From assembly GCA_022842325.1 (NCBI GenBank), contig JALHPU010000015.1, positions 1 through 64,000 on the forward strand: a stretch of 64,000 nucleotides of DNA, given 5' to 3'. The notes beneath the pieces were generated by a model. That model searched no databases, was not told where the DNA came from, and saw only the letters and a list, made by a program, of their open reading frames with translations. Shown here one piece after another: positions 26,695-38,795 of the stretch. Position numbers and translations under genes: made by a program. The first letter of the stretch is position 1; the number at the start of each line of letters is the position of its first letter. Source of the DNA: Sulfuritalea sp. (GTDB lineage Bacteria; Pseudomonadota; Gammaproteobacteria; Burkholderiales; Rhodocyclaceae).

Positions 26695-26904
26695 TCATCC
26701 CTCAAACGTGGCCAGCACGAACAGGGTGTGACGACCTTTTCCGCCAATGCGGCGAATTTTTCCATTTCGCTCCAAATTGTCGATGACCGCCTTGAGCATT
26801 GAGTTGGCGGTATCAACTCCAAGCTGGAAGGCCAGCTTGCGTAGGTCAAGTAAGGTGTCCTGACGGAACAATTTCAATACCGAATCGCTTGAAATCGAAT
26901 TCAA
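26695..26904 (-). CDS. Small winged-helix-like protein (TTG start)
   Basis: A 69-residue protein (MNSISSDSVLKLFRQDTLLD...) with helix-helix-hairpin pattern ending in GKIRRIGGKGRHTLFVLATF, suggesting a compact winged-helix DNA-binding fold. The start is TTG at 26904 with AGGAG 8 bases upstream, and it overlaps the stop of a 33-residue frame. It may be the regulator of this small-gene group. Family not recognised. Confidence 0.5.
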   Translation of the reverse strand: MNSISSDSVLKLFRQDTLLDLRKLAFQLGVDTANSMLKAVIDNLERNGKIRRIGGKGRHTLFVLATFEG

Positions 26905-27002
26905 GTGGTTTCTCCTGAGGTGTCGATGATGTCCAGCCCGATAGCATGAATCCTACGCGTGATCGCGTTGCGGTCATTATCCAGCAAGCGGTCGGTATCC
27001 AT
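26901..27002 (-). CDS. Possible 33-residue protein upstream of the winged-helix gene
   Basis: The minus strand reads MDTDRLLDNDRNAITRRIHA and ends GLDIIDTSGETT, stop. A very strong purine-rich ribosome site (GGGAGGGGGG) precedes the ATG at 27002, and the stop overlaps the TTG of the next gene. The good start signal and the overlap argue for a real leader or small protein; no homologue is known to me. Confidence 0.4.
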   Translation of the reverse strand: MDTDRLLDNDRNAITRRIHAIGLDIIDTSGETT

Positions 27003-27160
27003 GCGCCCCCCTCCCGTGGTGGCAAGTGCGCAGCGGATCAGGGGCGACTCAAACTTCTGGCTCGTTGCGTGACACACCTTGCCCAGTTATTGGGCGAGTA
27101 AGCAATTGGTTTGATGTGTCAGTGCGTTGTTCCAGAGGTTGTGCATGGCAATGCCTCCGG

Positions 27161-27607
27161 CTATGGGGTCTTGACGGTCGCGAAATCTGTGCCAATGGGC
27201 CGGGGCTGAAAGAGAACACGCTCCACCCGCAGGCGATGTACCTTGCCGCCCGGTAAATCCCAGTCAATCGACTGCCCGGCGCTCAGGCCCAAGAGAGCGC
27301 AACCAACAGGGGCCAAGACCGAAACCCTGCCCATCATTGGGTCGGCCTCGTCGGGGTAAACCAACTCGACCTCACGCGTCGTACCGGTGCTTTCGTCGCG
27401 GTAGATCACACGGGAATGCATGGTGACGGTATTCTTTTGAATACGATCCGATGGAACGACAATGGCCCGGTCCAATTCTTCGGCCAGGTCATGATCTCCG
27501 ACAATCTCGCGCAAGCGGACATAATCATGCAATGCGATGACCAATTCGCCTGTATTCAGAAGCGGTGCGTCTTTGTGCCGGAGGGTTGATGTGTTTTCGT
27601 GTCTCAT
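27161..27607 (-). CDS. rnk: Rnk-type nucleoside diphosphate kinase regulator
   Basis: A 148-residue protein. The N-terminal helical part (LHDYVRLREIVGDHDLAEEL) is followed by a C-terminal GreA/GreB-like beta domain (VELVYPDEADPMMGRVSVLA; GCALLGLSAGQSIDWDLPGG), the layout of Rnk proteins, which bind RNA polymerase and affect nucleotide pools. It lies alone between the small-gene group and the LysR gene. The first dozen residues have no clear counterpart in E. coli Rnk and a later start is possible. Confidence 0.82.
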   Translation of the reverse strand: MRHENTSTLRHKDAPLLNTGELVIALHDYVRLREIVGDHDLAEELDRAIVVPSDRIQKNTVTMHSRVIYRDESTGTTREVELVYPDEADPMMGRVSVLAPVGCALLGLSAGQSIDWDLPGGKVHRLRVERVLFQPRPIGTDFATVKTP

Positions 27608-27734
27608 GCTGGTGCATGTTACCGAAATCCAAAGCTACCGATTAGCCCCGGGATTGGAACCTTAATGTATCCTATAAGGAGACAATAGGACGTAAAATTC
27701 AGCTATCCCATTACTATCTTGTCGATGGTTGCGC

Positions 27735-28646
27735 ATGCTCGATTTGAACTTGTTGGCCGTATTTGCTCGTGTCGTGGAGGCCGGCAGCTTTGCGGAGGCT
27801 GCACGGCGCCTATCGAGTTCCCGCTCGGCCGTGAGCAAGTCCGTCGCCAAACTGGAAGTGGCTCTCGGAGCGCGATTGCTCAACCGCACGACCCGCCACT
27901 TGAGTCTGACCGAGATTGGCGCGGCCGTTGCCGAGCATGGCGGTCGTATCGTCGAAGAAGCGATTGGCGCCGAAAACCTCGTGGCCAGTCTCGCTTCCGA
28001 GCCGCGCGGCGTGTTGCGTGTCAGTGCGTCAGTGGCCTTTGGCACGCTCCATGTTGCCCCCGCGCTGGCCGAGTTTCTTCCACGCTATCCGCAAATGAAG
28101 GTCGATATGACGATCACGGATCGCTTGGTTGATCTGGCCGAAGAAGGCTACGACGTGGCGATCTATGTCACCGGGCAACCGCCGCAACATTGGGTGGCGC
28201 GCAAGCTGGCGCCGATACGCCGCAAACTGTGCGCGACTCCGGAATACTTTCGCCAGCGAGGCGTTCCGCTCACCCCCACGGATCTGGTTGGGCATAACTG
28301 TCTCGACTACACTCGCTCCGGCGAGCAGGGGCGCTGGCGATTTACCGGGCCGGAGGGAGATATTTCGGTTCCGGTGAACGGACCGCTACACGTCGATGAC
28401 GACGAGGCGCTATCGCAAGCCGTACTCGGTGGCTTGGGCATGGGCCTGCTGCCAACCTTCATCATCGGCAAGGATCTTCAGAGCGGAAAGTTGCAGGCCG
28501 TGTTGTCCGAATACATTCCGGTGGAACGCCACGTCTACGCCATGTACCTACCCACGCGACATCTCCCCAACAAAGTCAGAGTGTTCATCGACTTTCTCGT
28601 GAAGCTAATAGGCGAGGAACCCTATTGGGATCGAAGCGTCGCCTAG
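27735..28646 (+). CDS. LysR-family regulator
   Basis: A 303-residue LysR regulator: winged helix-turn-helix in residues 1-60 (FARVVEAGSFAEAARRLSSS; GARLLNRTTRHLSLTEIG) and a periplasmic-binding-like sensor domain. It belongs to the DsdC/YhjC-like branch with YDVAIYVTGQ. The ATG at 27735 is preferred to a TTG at 27729. It is a relative, not a copy, of the regulator at 41673. Its targets are unknown; rnk (divergent) is the nearest. Confidence 0.85.
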   Translation: MLDLNLLAVFARVVEAGSFAEAARRLSSSRSAVSKSVAKLEVALGARLLNRTTRHLSLTEIGAAVAEHGGRIVEEAIGAENLVASLASEPRGVLRVSASVAFGTLHVAPALAEFLPRYPQMKVDMTITDRLVDLAEEGYDVAIYVTGQPPQHWVARKLAPIRRKLCATPEYFRQRGVPLTPTDLVGHNCLDYTRSGEQGRWRFTGPEGDISVPVNGPLHVDDDEALSQAVLGGLGMGLLPTFIIGKDLQSGKLQAVLSEYIPVERHVYAMYLPTRHLPNKVRVFIDFLVKLIGEEPYWDRSVA

Positions 28647-28675
28647 CTAGGAAAGAATCAACGAGTGTCCAGACT

Positions 28676-28837
28676 CTAGCTGAAGCGCCCCGCGTCGCCA
28701 ACTCGCTCGCCTAGAAAGTCGAGCCACGCCCGAACCTTGGCCGGGACGTGTTTGCGTCTCGGATAGAAGGCGTAAATTCCCAATTCGACTGCCTGATACT
28801 CGGACGTCAGTTCGACCAGCGTGCCGGCGGCCAGATC
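28676..28837 (-). pseudogene. 3' fragment of a LysR regulator gene
   Basis: The minus strand encodes about 54 residues ending in stop, among them TLVEL, YQAVELGIYAFYPRRKH and VPAKVRAWLDFLGER. They match the C-terminus of the intact LysR protein at 41673-42572 at about 46 of 54 positions, with several runs identical at the DNA level. The rest of the gene is missing. It is flanked on the left by a short frame of unknown origin. The interval 28647-28984 contains only this scrap. Confidence 0.8.
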
Positions 28838-28984
28838 CATAGTTCGAGGTGAACTTCGGTTGTCAGGCCGAAGCCGTCAATACGTTCGACGGTGACCCAC
28901 TCTCGCCGGCACCTTGTCTCCGGCGATGCTCGTGTTTGTCCGCGTTGACTGATTGAGGTTGTGAGGTATCTTGAGGTCTAAAGC

Positions 28985-29884
28985 TCACGCATCCACTGCA
29001 ACCAGTACATCGCTTTGCGATTCGGCAATCACGTGCTGCGTAACACTGCCGAGCAGCAACTCCTCCGTAACGCTGGTGCCATGCTTTCCCATCACGATGA
29101 GGTCGCAGTCAAGCTCCTGTTCTTGCTCGATCGCTTGTAGAGAAGGATCGCCATGCAGAACAAGTGGCATGTAGTCGCCGACTTCCAGGCCGGCCATACG
29201 GGCAAGATGGTGCATGCGCTTCATGGCATCATTTCGTGCCGCCACGCGGTAACGTGCAATCACGTCATCTTCGACGCCAGCAAATCTAAGTTTTGATTCG
29301 AAGGGAACTTCGAAGGCGTGAAGCAGGACGATATCTGCATCGGGGGCGACCACCCGGCCAAGACGGATTGATTTTTCCGATACCGGAGAAAAATCGACGG
29401 GAATCAGCAATCGACGGTAGGGTGCGTACGGCGGTTGCTTAACCATCAGTATGGGATGCTGAATGGTTTTGCGCAGCAGTCGCGATGCCGTGGATCCCAG
29501 CAGCAAATGACGCAAGTAGTCCTCACCGCGCACGCCGAGGATCAGCAGATCCGCCTCCAGGGCAGCGGCGTTGGCGACAATCGAGGCCAGTGGCGCGCCA
29601 GAGACGATCAGCGCGTTGGCGGTTACACCTTGATTGTGGGTGGGATCAGCCAACGAGGTCGCCAGCAATTTCCGTACGTTATTCTCAAGTTTCTGCTTCA
29701 CCTCGGTGGTGTCGTCTCCGATCAGTTCGCGCAGGGCATCGATTGCATCGAGTTCGATCGCGTGCATGACGCTGTAGGAAGCTCCGGTAGTGGCGGCGAT
29801 CCGGAAACCCCGGTCGACTGCATGACGCGACGGGGCCGAAAGATCCGTCGCGGCTAAAAGTTGCTTGAGTTTGACCATGTTCAA
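28985..29884 (-). CDS. Tandem-domain universal stress protein
   Basis: A 299-residue UspA-family protein with two Usp domains. Each has the ATP-binding pattern G-2x-G-9x-GS: LGVRGEDYLRHLLLGS near residue 130 and MGKHGTSVTEELLLGS near 275. Tandem Usp proteins are cytoplasmic and act in general stress survival. Starts at 29884 or 29878 differ by two residues. It is divergent from the P2 ATPase gene with about 94 bases between. Confidence 0.9.
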   Translation of the reverse strand: MNMVKLKQLLAATDLSAPSRHAVDRGFRIAATTGASYSVMHAIELDAIDALRELIGDDTTEVKQKLENNVRKLLATSLADPTHNQGVTANALIVSGAPLASIVANAAALEADLLILGVRGEDYLRHLLLGSTASRLLRKTIQHPILMVKQPPYAPYRRLLIPVDFSPVSEKSIRLGRVVAPDADIVLLHAFEVPFESKLRFAGVEDDVIARYRVAARNDAMKRMHHLARMAGLEVGDYMPLVLHGDPSLQAIEQEQELDCDLIVMGKHGTSVTEELLLGSVTQHVIAESQSDVLVAVDA

Positions 29885-29978
29885 ATTCCTCCCGCTTGAA
29901 TGCTGTTATCTTTTTACAGACAAGTTCGACAATCCAACAAATGGGCCATGCATAAAGATACACGGAGATACCTCTCTG

Positions 29979-32705
29979 ATGACTGAAAACCAGATTAATG
30001 GTTCCCGGCATGAAGGCTGGCACAGCCTGACTCATGAAGATGTCTTGCGGGCGCTACGAACCGAACCGGGTGGCCTGGCAGACTCCGAGGTACGCGAGCG
30101 AATGGCGCGTTACGGGCCGAATCGACTGACGCCGCCCAAGCGCCGTAGCCCGTTGCAACGTCTGCTGATGCAGTTCCACAACATATTGCTCTATGTGATG
30201 CTGGGGGCCGCCGTCATCACAGCCTTTCTCCACCATTGGGTCGATACGGGTGTATTGCTTGCCGCAGTGGTGATCAACGCCATCATCGGATTCATCCAGG
30301 AAGGCAAGGCCGAGGCCGCGCTCGATGCCATTCGTGCGATGCTGTCTCCGCATGCTACGGTAATTCGTGCCGGCAGCCGGCGCGAAATCGACGCCACCGA
30401 CCTGGTGCCGGGCGACTTGGTATTCCTCGTCTCGGGCGACCGTGTTCCGGCAGACCTGCGTCTGGTTTCAGTCAAGGACCTGCGCGTTGAAGAGGCCGCG
30501 TTGACCGGCGAGTCGATGCCGGTGGAGAAGAGCATCGATACCGTCAGCGCCGATGCCCCGCTGGGTGACCGATATGACATGGCCTATTCGGGCACCCTGG
30601 TGGTCTATGGTCAGGCAACAGGCGTTGTGGTTGCGACTGGTGCCATGACCGAGTTGGGCAAAATCAATGAAATGCTCACCGGCATTCAGAGCTTGACGAC
30701 ACCACTGCTGCGCCAGATCGACCGCTTCGGCCGCGTATTGGCGCTGGCCATTCTGGGAATGTCCGCGGCTACCTTTGTGCTGGGTACGTTGTGGCGTGAC
30801 CATGCTCCCGCTGAAATGTTCATGATGGTCGTGGCGCTGGCGGCCTCGGCGATTCCTGAAGGATTGCCGGCGATCATGACGGTGACCCTGGCGCTCGGCG
30901 TGCAGCGCATGGCACGCCGCCGCGCGATCATCCGTCACCTGCCCGCCGTCGAAGCGCTCGGGTCGGTGACGGTAATCTGCTCGGACAAGACCGGTACGCT
31001 GACCCGGAATGAGATGACAGTGCAACGCGTGGTCTGCGCCGGGCATGTATTCGACGTCGGCGGAGTCGGTTACGCTCCGGTAGGTGATTTCAGTATCGAC
31101 GGCCGCATCATCGATACCGAACACTACCCATCGCTGGCCATGGCAATCCGTGCCGGCGTGCTCTGCAACGACGCTCGTCTGCGTCAGGAAGACGACAGCT
31201 GGCGCGTGGAAGGTGATCCCACCGAGGGAGCTCTGCTCGTGCTGGGTGGCAAGACCGGGTTCTGGCAGCATGCCGGCGAGACTGCCTGGCCGCGACTCGA
31301 TACCATTCCCTTCGAGTCGCAGAATCGCTTCATGGCCACGCATCACCGCGATAGCGACGGCGACTCCTGGATTTTTGTCAAGGGTGCCCCCGAGCGAATT
31401 CTCGACATGTGCAGCTTCCAGTTGAGCCGCGATGGCGAACATCCGGTCGATGTCGATACCTGGCGGCGCATGGCAACTGATACGGCAGCACAGGGTTTGC
31501 GTCTGCTCGCGCTGGCCTGCAAGCGGGCAGCGCCGGAGGGCGAGCGTTTGAGCGTTTCCGACCTGGAAGATGGATACACGCTCCTGGCACTGGTCGGTAT
31601 CATCGACCCGCCGCGCAAGGAGGCCGTCCGTGCCGTAGGTGAATGCCATCATGCCGGCATCCGCGTCAAGATGATTACCGGCGACCACGCAGAAACGGCG
31701 CGTGCGATCGGCGCCCAGCTCGCCATCGGCGTCGGCAAGCCGGCCATAACCGGAGCTGAAGTCGCATTGATGGACGATGCCGCCTTGCGGCGCGTGGCGA
31801 TGGAAGTCGATGTCTTTGCCCGTGCCAGCCCGGAACACAAGCTGCGTCTGGTGCAGGCCCTGCAGGCCGACGGCCAGGTAGTGGCAATGACCGGCGACGG
31901 GGTGAATGATGCGCCGGCGCTCAAGTGCGCCGATGTTGGTGTGGCAATGGGTATGAAGGGCACCGAAGCTGCCAAGGAAGCCGCCGACATGGTGCTGGCC
32001 GACGACAACTTCGCCACCATCGCGTCCGCCGTGCGTGAAGGTCGGGCGGTCTATGACAATTTGAAGAAGTTCATCCTCTTCATGCTGCCGACCAACGGCG
32101 GCGAGGCCCTGGTGGTAATTGCCGCCATCCTGTTCGAGCTGGCCCTGCCGCTCACCCCAGCGCAGGTGTTGTGGATCAACATGGTCACCTCCAGTACCCT
32201 GGGCCTGGCCCTGGCTTTCGAACCCGCTGAGCACGGCATCATGAACCGACGTCCCCGCCCGCCGGGCGAAGCGTTGTTGTCCGGTTTCTTCATCTGGCGG
32301 GTATTGATGGTTTCCGTTCTGATGATGACAGGTGCGCTTGGCCTGTTTCTGTGGGAACTGGAAATCGGCACCAACATCGAAACGGCACGAACCATGGCAG
32401 TCAATGCGGTGGTCGTGGCGGAGATGTTTTACTTGGTCAATAGCCGCTATATTCTCGCGCCTGTGGTGAACCTGGAAGGGCTGACCGGGAACCGCTACAT
32501 ATTGCTTGCGATAGCGGCCTGCATCCCGCTGCAACTCGCCTACACCCACGCCCCGATGATGCAGTCCATTTTTGATTCCACCGACCTGTCGTTGCTGGAA
32601 TGGGCCAAGGTCGTCGCCGCCGGCCTGCTGGTGTTCTGCATCGCCGAACTCGAGAAGGCCGTTATTCGCCGTTTACCCCTCGCAGCGCGACTCGGACACG
32701 CATGA
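29979..32705 (+). CDS. P2-type cation-transporting ATPase
   Basis: A 908-residue P-type ATPase of the PacL/Ca2+-ATPase-like group. Present are an N-terminal cation-ATPase domain (SLTHEDVLRALRTEPGGLAD), TGES, PEGLPAIMTVTLALGVQ in TM4, DKTGTLTRNEMTV (Asp336), ITGDHAETARAIG, and GDGVNDAPALKCADVGVAMG. ATG 29979 was chosen because GGAGAT precedes it and the family domain begins soon after; the frame is open further upstream but that part overlaps the divergent usp gene. It could move Ca2+, Na+ or K+. Its end is 60 bases before mrpA, so it may be linked to cation homeostasis with Mrp. Confidence 0.87.
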   Translation: MTENQINGSRHEGWHSLTHEDVLRALRTEPGGLADSEVRERMARYGPNRLTPPKRRSPLQRLLMQFHNILLYVMLGAAVITAFLHHWVDTGVLLAAVVINAIIGFIQEGKAEAALDAIRAMLSPHATVIRAGSRREIDATDLVPGDLVFLVSGDRVPADLRLVSVKDLRVEEAALTGESMPVEKSIDTVSADAPLGDRYDMAYSGTLVVYGQATGVVVATGAMTELGKINEMLTGIQSLTTPLLRQIDRFGRVLALAILGMSAATFVLGTLWRDHAPAEMFMMVVALAASAIPEGLPAIMTVTLALGVQRMARRRAIIRHLPAVEALGSVTVICSDKTGTLTRNEMTVQRVVCAGHVFDVGGVGYAPVGDFSIDGRIIDTEHYPSLAMAIRAGVLCNDARLRQEDDSWRVEGDPTEGALLVLGGKTGFWQHAGETAWPRLDTIPFESQNRFMATHHRDSDGDSWIFVKGAPERILDMCSFQLSRDGEHPVDVDTWRRMATDTAAQGLRLLALACKRAAPEGERLSVSDLEDGYTLLALVGIIDPPRKEAVRAVGECHHAGIRVKMITGDHAETARAIGAQLAIGVGKPAITGAEVALMDDAALRRVAMEVDVFARASPEHKLRLVQALQADGQVVAMTGDGVNDAPALKCADVGVAMGMKGTEAAKEAADMVLADDNFATIASAVREGRAVYDNLKKFILFMLPTNGGEALVVIAAILFELALPLTPAQVLWINMVTSSTLGLALAFEPAEHGIMNRRPRPPGEALLSGFFIWRVLMVSVLMMTGALGLFLWELEIGTNIETARTMAVNAVVVAEMFYLVNSRYILAPVVNLEGLTGNRYILLAIAACIPLQLAYTHAPMMQSIFDSTDLSLLEWAKVVAAGLLVFCIAELEKAVIRRLPLAARLGHA

Positions 32706-32765
32706 AGAGGAGGAACACGAGTGACGGTCAGTTCCGTCCCGGCAATCCCGTAATGCGCCGCTAGA

Positions 32766-35650
<2,885 letters not shown>

Positions 35651-35651
<1 letters not shown>

Positions 35652-35998
35652 TGGAAATCGTCTTTGCCATCGCCATCGGCGTCATGGCCGGCTCCGGCAT
35701 CTACCTGCTGCTGCGCCCACGCACCTTTCAGGTAATCATGGGCCTGTCGCTGCTGTCCTATGCGGTCAACCTGTTCATCTTCGGCATGGGCCGGCTACGC
35801 ATCGGCGCTGCGCCGGTGATCGACGCGACACGCAGCGCCGATCCGGCACTCTACGCCGATCCGGTGCCACAGGCCCTGGTGCTGACCGCCATCGTCATCG
35901 GCTTTGCCGTCACCGCGCTGCTACTCGTCGTTCTGCTTGCCGCACGCGGATTGTCGGGCACCGACCATGTGGACGGCCGCGAGCCGGAGCAGGAATGA
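35651..35998 (+). CDS. mrpC: Mrp antiporter subunit C
   Basis: A 115-residue, three-helix NuoK-like protein (MEIVFAIAIGVMAGSGIYLL; VIMGLSLLSYAVNLFIFG; ALVLTAIVIGFAVTALLL). Length and sequence fit MrpC/MnhC/PhaC. It begins in the mrpA stop codon and its TGA overlaps the mrpD ATG by four bases, so the operon is tightly coupled. Confidence 0.9.
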
Positions 35999-37590
35999 CG
36001 CAGCACCTGCTCATCCTGCCAATCCTGCTGCCATTCTTAACCGGGGCATTGCTGTTGTTCTCGAGCGAGGCGCGCCATGGATGGCGCGCCCTGTTCGCCC
36101 TGTTCGCCACACTGGCGCAACTGGCGGTGGCGCTCACCCTGCTCGCCGGCATCGACGGCTGGATTGCCACGCCCTGGCAGGACGGCGTCACCGTCTATGC
36201 GCTTGGCAACTGGGCCGCGCCGTTCGGCATCGTGCTGGTAGCGGACCATCTGGCCACTCTGATGCTGACGCTCACCTCCATCCTCGGCCTGGCCACGCTG
36301 GTCTACGCCCTCGCCCGTTGGGAACGCGCCGGCAGCCATTTCCTGCCCCTCTTCCAGTTCCTGCTGATGGGTCTCAACGGCACCTTCCTCACCGGTGATC
36401 TGTTCAACCTGTTCGTCTTCTTCGAGGTGTTGCTGGCCGCTTCCTACGGGCTGGCCCTGCATGCCTCTGGCGTGCCGCGCGCCAAGACGGGCCTGCACTA
36501 CATCGTGGTCAACCTGGTCGCATCGCTGGTCTTCCTGGTCGCCGCCGCCCTGATCTACGGCGTCACCGGCACGCTCAACATGGCCGAAATAGCGCTTGCC
36601 GTGCCACGGCTCGACACTGACGCGCGCGCCCTGTTCGAAATCGGTGCACTCCTCCTAGGCATCGTCTTCCTCGTCAAGGCCGGCGCCTGGCCTCTCAACT
36701 TCTGGCTGCCCGCCACCTACGCCGCCGCCACCCCACCGGTCGGCGCGGTGTTCGCCATTCTCACCAAGGTCGGCGTGTATGCGCTGCTGCGTTTTTCCAT
36801 CCTGTTCGGCCAAGATGTCGCGCCGGCACCCTTCAAGGGCGACTGGCTGTTCTTCTGCGGCCTGGCCACTATCGCAGTCGGCACGCTGGGCGTGCTCGCC
36901 GCGCAGAAGCTCGACCGCCTCGGCGGCTTCATGGTCGTCGTCTCCTCCGGCACCCTGCTGGCCGCCTTCGGCTTCACCGGCACGACGCTCACCGCCCCTG
37001 CGCTCTACTATCTCGCCAGTTCGGTGCTCGGCAGCGGTGCCTTCTTCATGTTGATCGAATTGGCCGAACGCAACCGTACCGCCGCCGCCGACCTGCTGGC
37101 CATCAGCTTCGAGGCTTTCGGCCTGCAGGATCGGCACGAGTCGGAGCATCCAGACGAAATGGCCGGCGTCGCGATTCCGGCAGCGATGGCCTTCCTCGGC
37201 TTGGCCTTTTTCTCCTGCGCCGCCGTGCTCAGCGGCCTGCCGCCGTTGTCAGGCTTCGTCGCCAAGTTCGCGCTGCTAAAGGCTGCCATCGCCGCACCGC
37301 CGGTGGCCCCCGCACTGAACGCCGGTCTGCTGTTCACCGCCTTGCTGCTGTCGGGCCTTGCCGCCCTGATCGCGCTGTCGCGACTCGGCATCCGCGTCTT
37401 TTGGGACAGCGAGCGGCCGACGCCGCGCCTGCAATGGCTGGAAGCCGGCCCGGTGGCAGGACTGGTGCTGCTGTGTTTTGCGCTGGCCTTCGGCGCCGGC
37501 CCGGCAATGGCCTATTTCGAGGCGGCGGCACGCGCGCTGCACGATCCCGCCACCTACATCGGTGTCGTGCTGTCTGGAGGCCGACCATGA
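35995..37590 (+). CDS. mrpD: Mrp antiporter subunit D
   Basis: A 531-residue NuoM/NuoN-like protein with about 14 helices. Visible motifs include LMGLNGTFLTGDLFNLFVFF with the key Glu shortly after (FEVLLAASYGLAL), and VKAGAWPLNFWLPATYAAAT with the conserved Lys. These mark the proton-translocating antiporter subunits. MrpD works with MrpA in cation/proton exchange. The stop is 10 bases before the mrpE start. Confidence 0.9.
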   Translation: MTQHLLILPILLPFLTGALLLFSSEARHGWRALFALFATLAQLAVALTLLAGIDGWIATPWQDGVTVYALGNWAAPFGIVLVADHLATLMLTLTSILGLATLVYALARWERAGSHFLPLFQFLLMGLNGTFLTGDLFNLFVFFEVLLAASYGLALHASGVPRAKTGLHYIVVNLVASLVFLVAAALIYGVTGTLNMAEIALAVPRLDTDARALFEIGALLLGIVFLVKAGAWPLNFWLPATYAAATPPVGAVFAILTKVGVYALLRFSILFGQDVAPAPFKGDWLFFCGLATIAVGTLGVLAAQKLDRLGGFMVVVSSGTLLAAFGFTGTTLTAPALYYLASSVLGSGAFFMLIELAERNRTAAADLLAISFEAFGLQDRHESEHPDEMAGVAIPAAMAFLGLAFFSCAAVLSGLPPLSGFVAKFALLKAAIAAPPVAPALNAGLLFTALLLSGLAALIALSRLGIRVFWDSERPTPRLQWLEAGPVAGLVLLCFALAFGAGPAMAYFEAAARALHDPATYIGVVLSGGRP

Positions 37591-37600
37591 AAGGCCGGTC

Positions 37601-38089
37601 GTGAATCGCCCACCTGTCGTGCCGCTGCTACCGGTCGTGCTGCTGATCGTCTGGCTGCTGCTCAACGACAGTCTGTCGCTCGGCCATGTCCTGCTGGGCG
37701 TCGCTTTCGCCTTGTTCGTCAGCGCCGCCGTGAGACGGCTGCGCCCGTTGCCGGCATTGCCGCACCGCCTCCATGTCGCCATCGGCCTGTGCTGGCGTGT
37801 GTTCCTGGATATCGTACGCTCCAACATCGGCGTCGGCCGCGTCATTCTTGGCGCGGCGCGACGTCAGCCGACCATCGGTTTCCTCAAGATTCCACTTGAC
37901 CTACGTGATCCGCACGGCCTGGCCATGCTATCCATCATCGTCACCGGCACGCCCGGCACGGTGTGGTCCGGCCACGACCCGACGACCAACGTGCTCACGC
38001 TGCACGTCCTCGACCTGCAAGACGAGGACGCGTGGATCCACACGATCAAGGACCGCTACGAACGCCCCCTGATGGAGATCTTCGAATGA
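37601..38089 (+). CDS. mrpE: Mrp antiporter subunit E (GTG start)
   Basis: A 162-residue protein with two or three N-terminal helices (VVPLLPVVLLIVWLLLNDSL; GVAFALFVSAAVRRLR) and a soluble C-terminal domain (ANVLTL-like TTNVLTLHVLDLQDEDAW). The family length argues for the GTG at 37601; the open frame further upstream overlaps mrpD. It assists assembly and stability of the Mrp complex. The stop overlaps mrpF by 4 bases. Confidence 0.88.
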   Translation: MNRPPVVPLLPVVLLIVWLLLNDSLSLGHVLLGVAFALFVSAAVRRLRPLPALPHRLHVAIGLCWRVFLDIVRSNIGVGRVILGAARRQPTIGFLKIPLDLRDPHGLAMLSIIVTGTPGTVWSGHDPTTNVLTLHVLDLQDEDAWIHTIKDRYERPLMEIFE

Positions 38090-38367
38090 ACGTCATCCTT
38101 CCCTTCGCCGTGAACTTCGCGCTCACCTGCTTCGCGCTGGCCATGCTCTGCGCCCTGATCCGCCTGCTGCGCGGCCCCGCCGCCCAGGACCGCATCCTCG
38201 CGCTCGACACGCTCTACATCAACGGCATGCTGACCATCCTGATGCTGGGCATCGGCTTCGGCTCTGCGATCTACTTTGACATCGCGCTGCTGATTGCCCT
38301 GTTCGGCTTCGTCGGCTCGACGGCGATGGCCAAGTTTCTGCTGCGCGGCGAGGTAATCGAGCCATGA
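38086..38367 (+). CDS. mrpF: Mrp antiporter subunit F
   Basis: A 93-residue, three-helix protein (RLLRGPAAQDRILALDTLYI is the typical MrpF segment, followed by IYFDIALLIALFGFVGSTAM). It overlaps both its neighbours by 4 bases. Confidence 0.9.
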   Translation: MNVILPFAVNFALTCFALAMLCALIRLLRGPAAQDRILALDTLYINGMLTILMLGIGFGSAIYFDIALLIALFGFVGSTAMAKFLLRGEVIEP

Positions 38368-38675
38368 GCGCTGCCGACGTCCCCCTCTGGGCTGCACTGC
38401 CCGCCGCACTGCTGCTGATCTGCGGCGGCCTGCTGACCCTCGTCGGCTCGCTCGGGCTGCTGCGCCTCGACTCCTTCTTCGCCCGCATCCACGCACCGAC
38501 CATGGGCGGCACGCTCGGCGCCGGCTGCGTGTTACTCGCTTCGATGCTCGTCTCGACAGCCTTGGCGCAGCGTCCGGTGATCCACGAACTGCTCATCACG
38601 CTGTTCATCCTCATCACCGCGCCGGTCACGACGATGCTGCTGATGCGCGCAGCTATTCTTCGCAGCAAGGAATAG
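38364..38675 (+). CDS. mrpG: Mrp antiporter subunit G
   Basis: A 103-residue, three-helix protein. LTLVGSLGLLRLDSFFARIH and APTMGGTLGAGCVLLASML are typical MrpG signatures. It is the last gene of the operon, and no clear terminator hairpin with a T-run is visible behind it. Confidence 0.9.
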   Translation: MSAADVPLWAALPAALLLICGGLLTLVGSLGLLRLDSFFARIHAPTMGGTLGAGCVLLASMLVSTALAQRPVIHELLITLFILITAPVTTMLLMRAAILRSKE

Positions 38676-38795
38676 GGCAAAAGGAAGATTGCGCAGGTAC
38701 ATGAAATGTATGGCGCTATAAACTACCCTCGGGAAGAATTGTGTGCGAAGCCTGACCCGTGAGGGGAAAGAACCGCAGCGTGCGCTGCCTTCGTC

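Noticed and set aside
26604-26849. 81-codon minus-strand frame
   Set aside because: It overlaps the winged-helix-like gene in another frame and looks like its shadow.
30468-32549. 693-codon minus-strand frame opposite the P2 ATPase
   Set aside because: Shadow of a well-defined ATPase gene.
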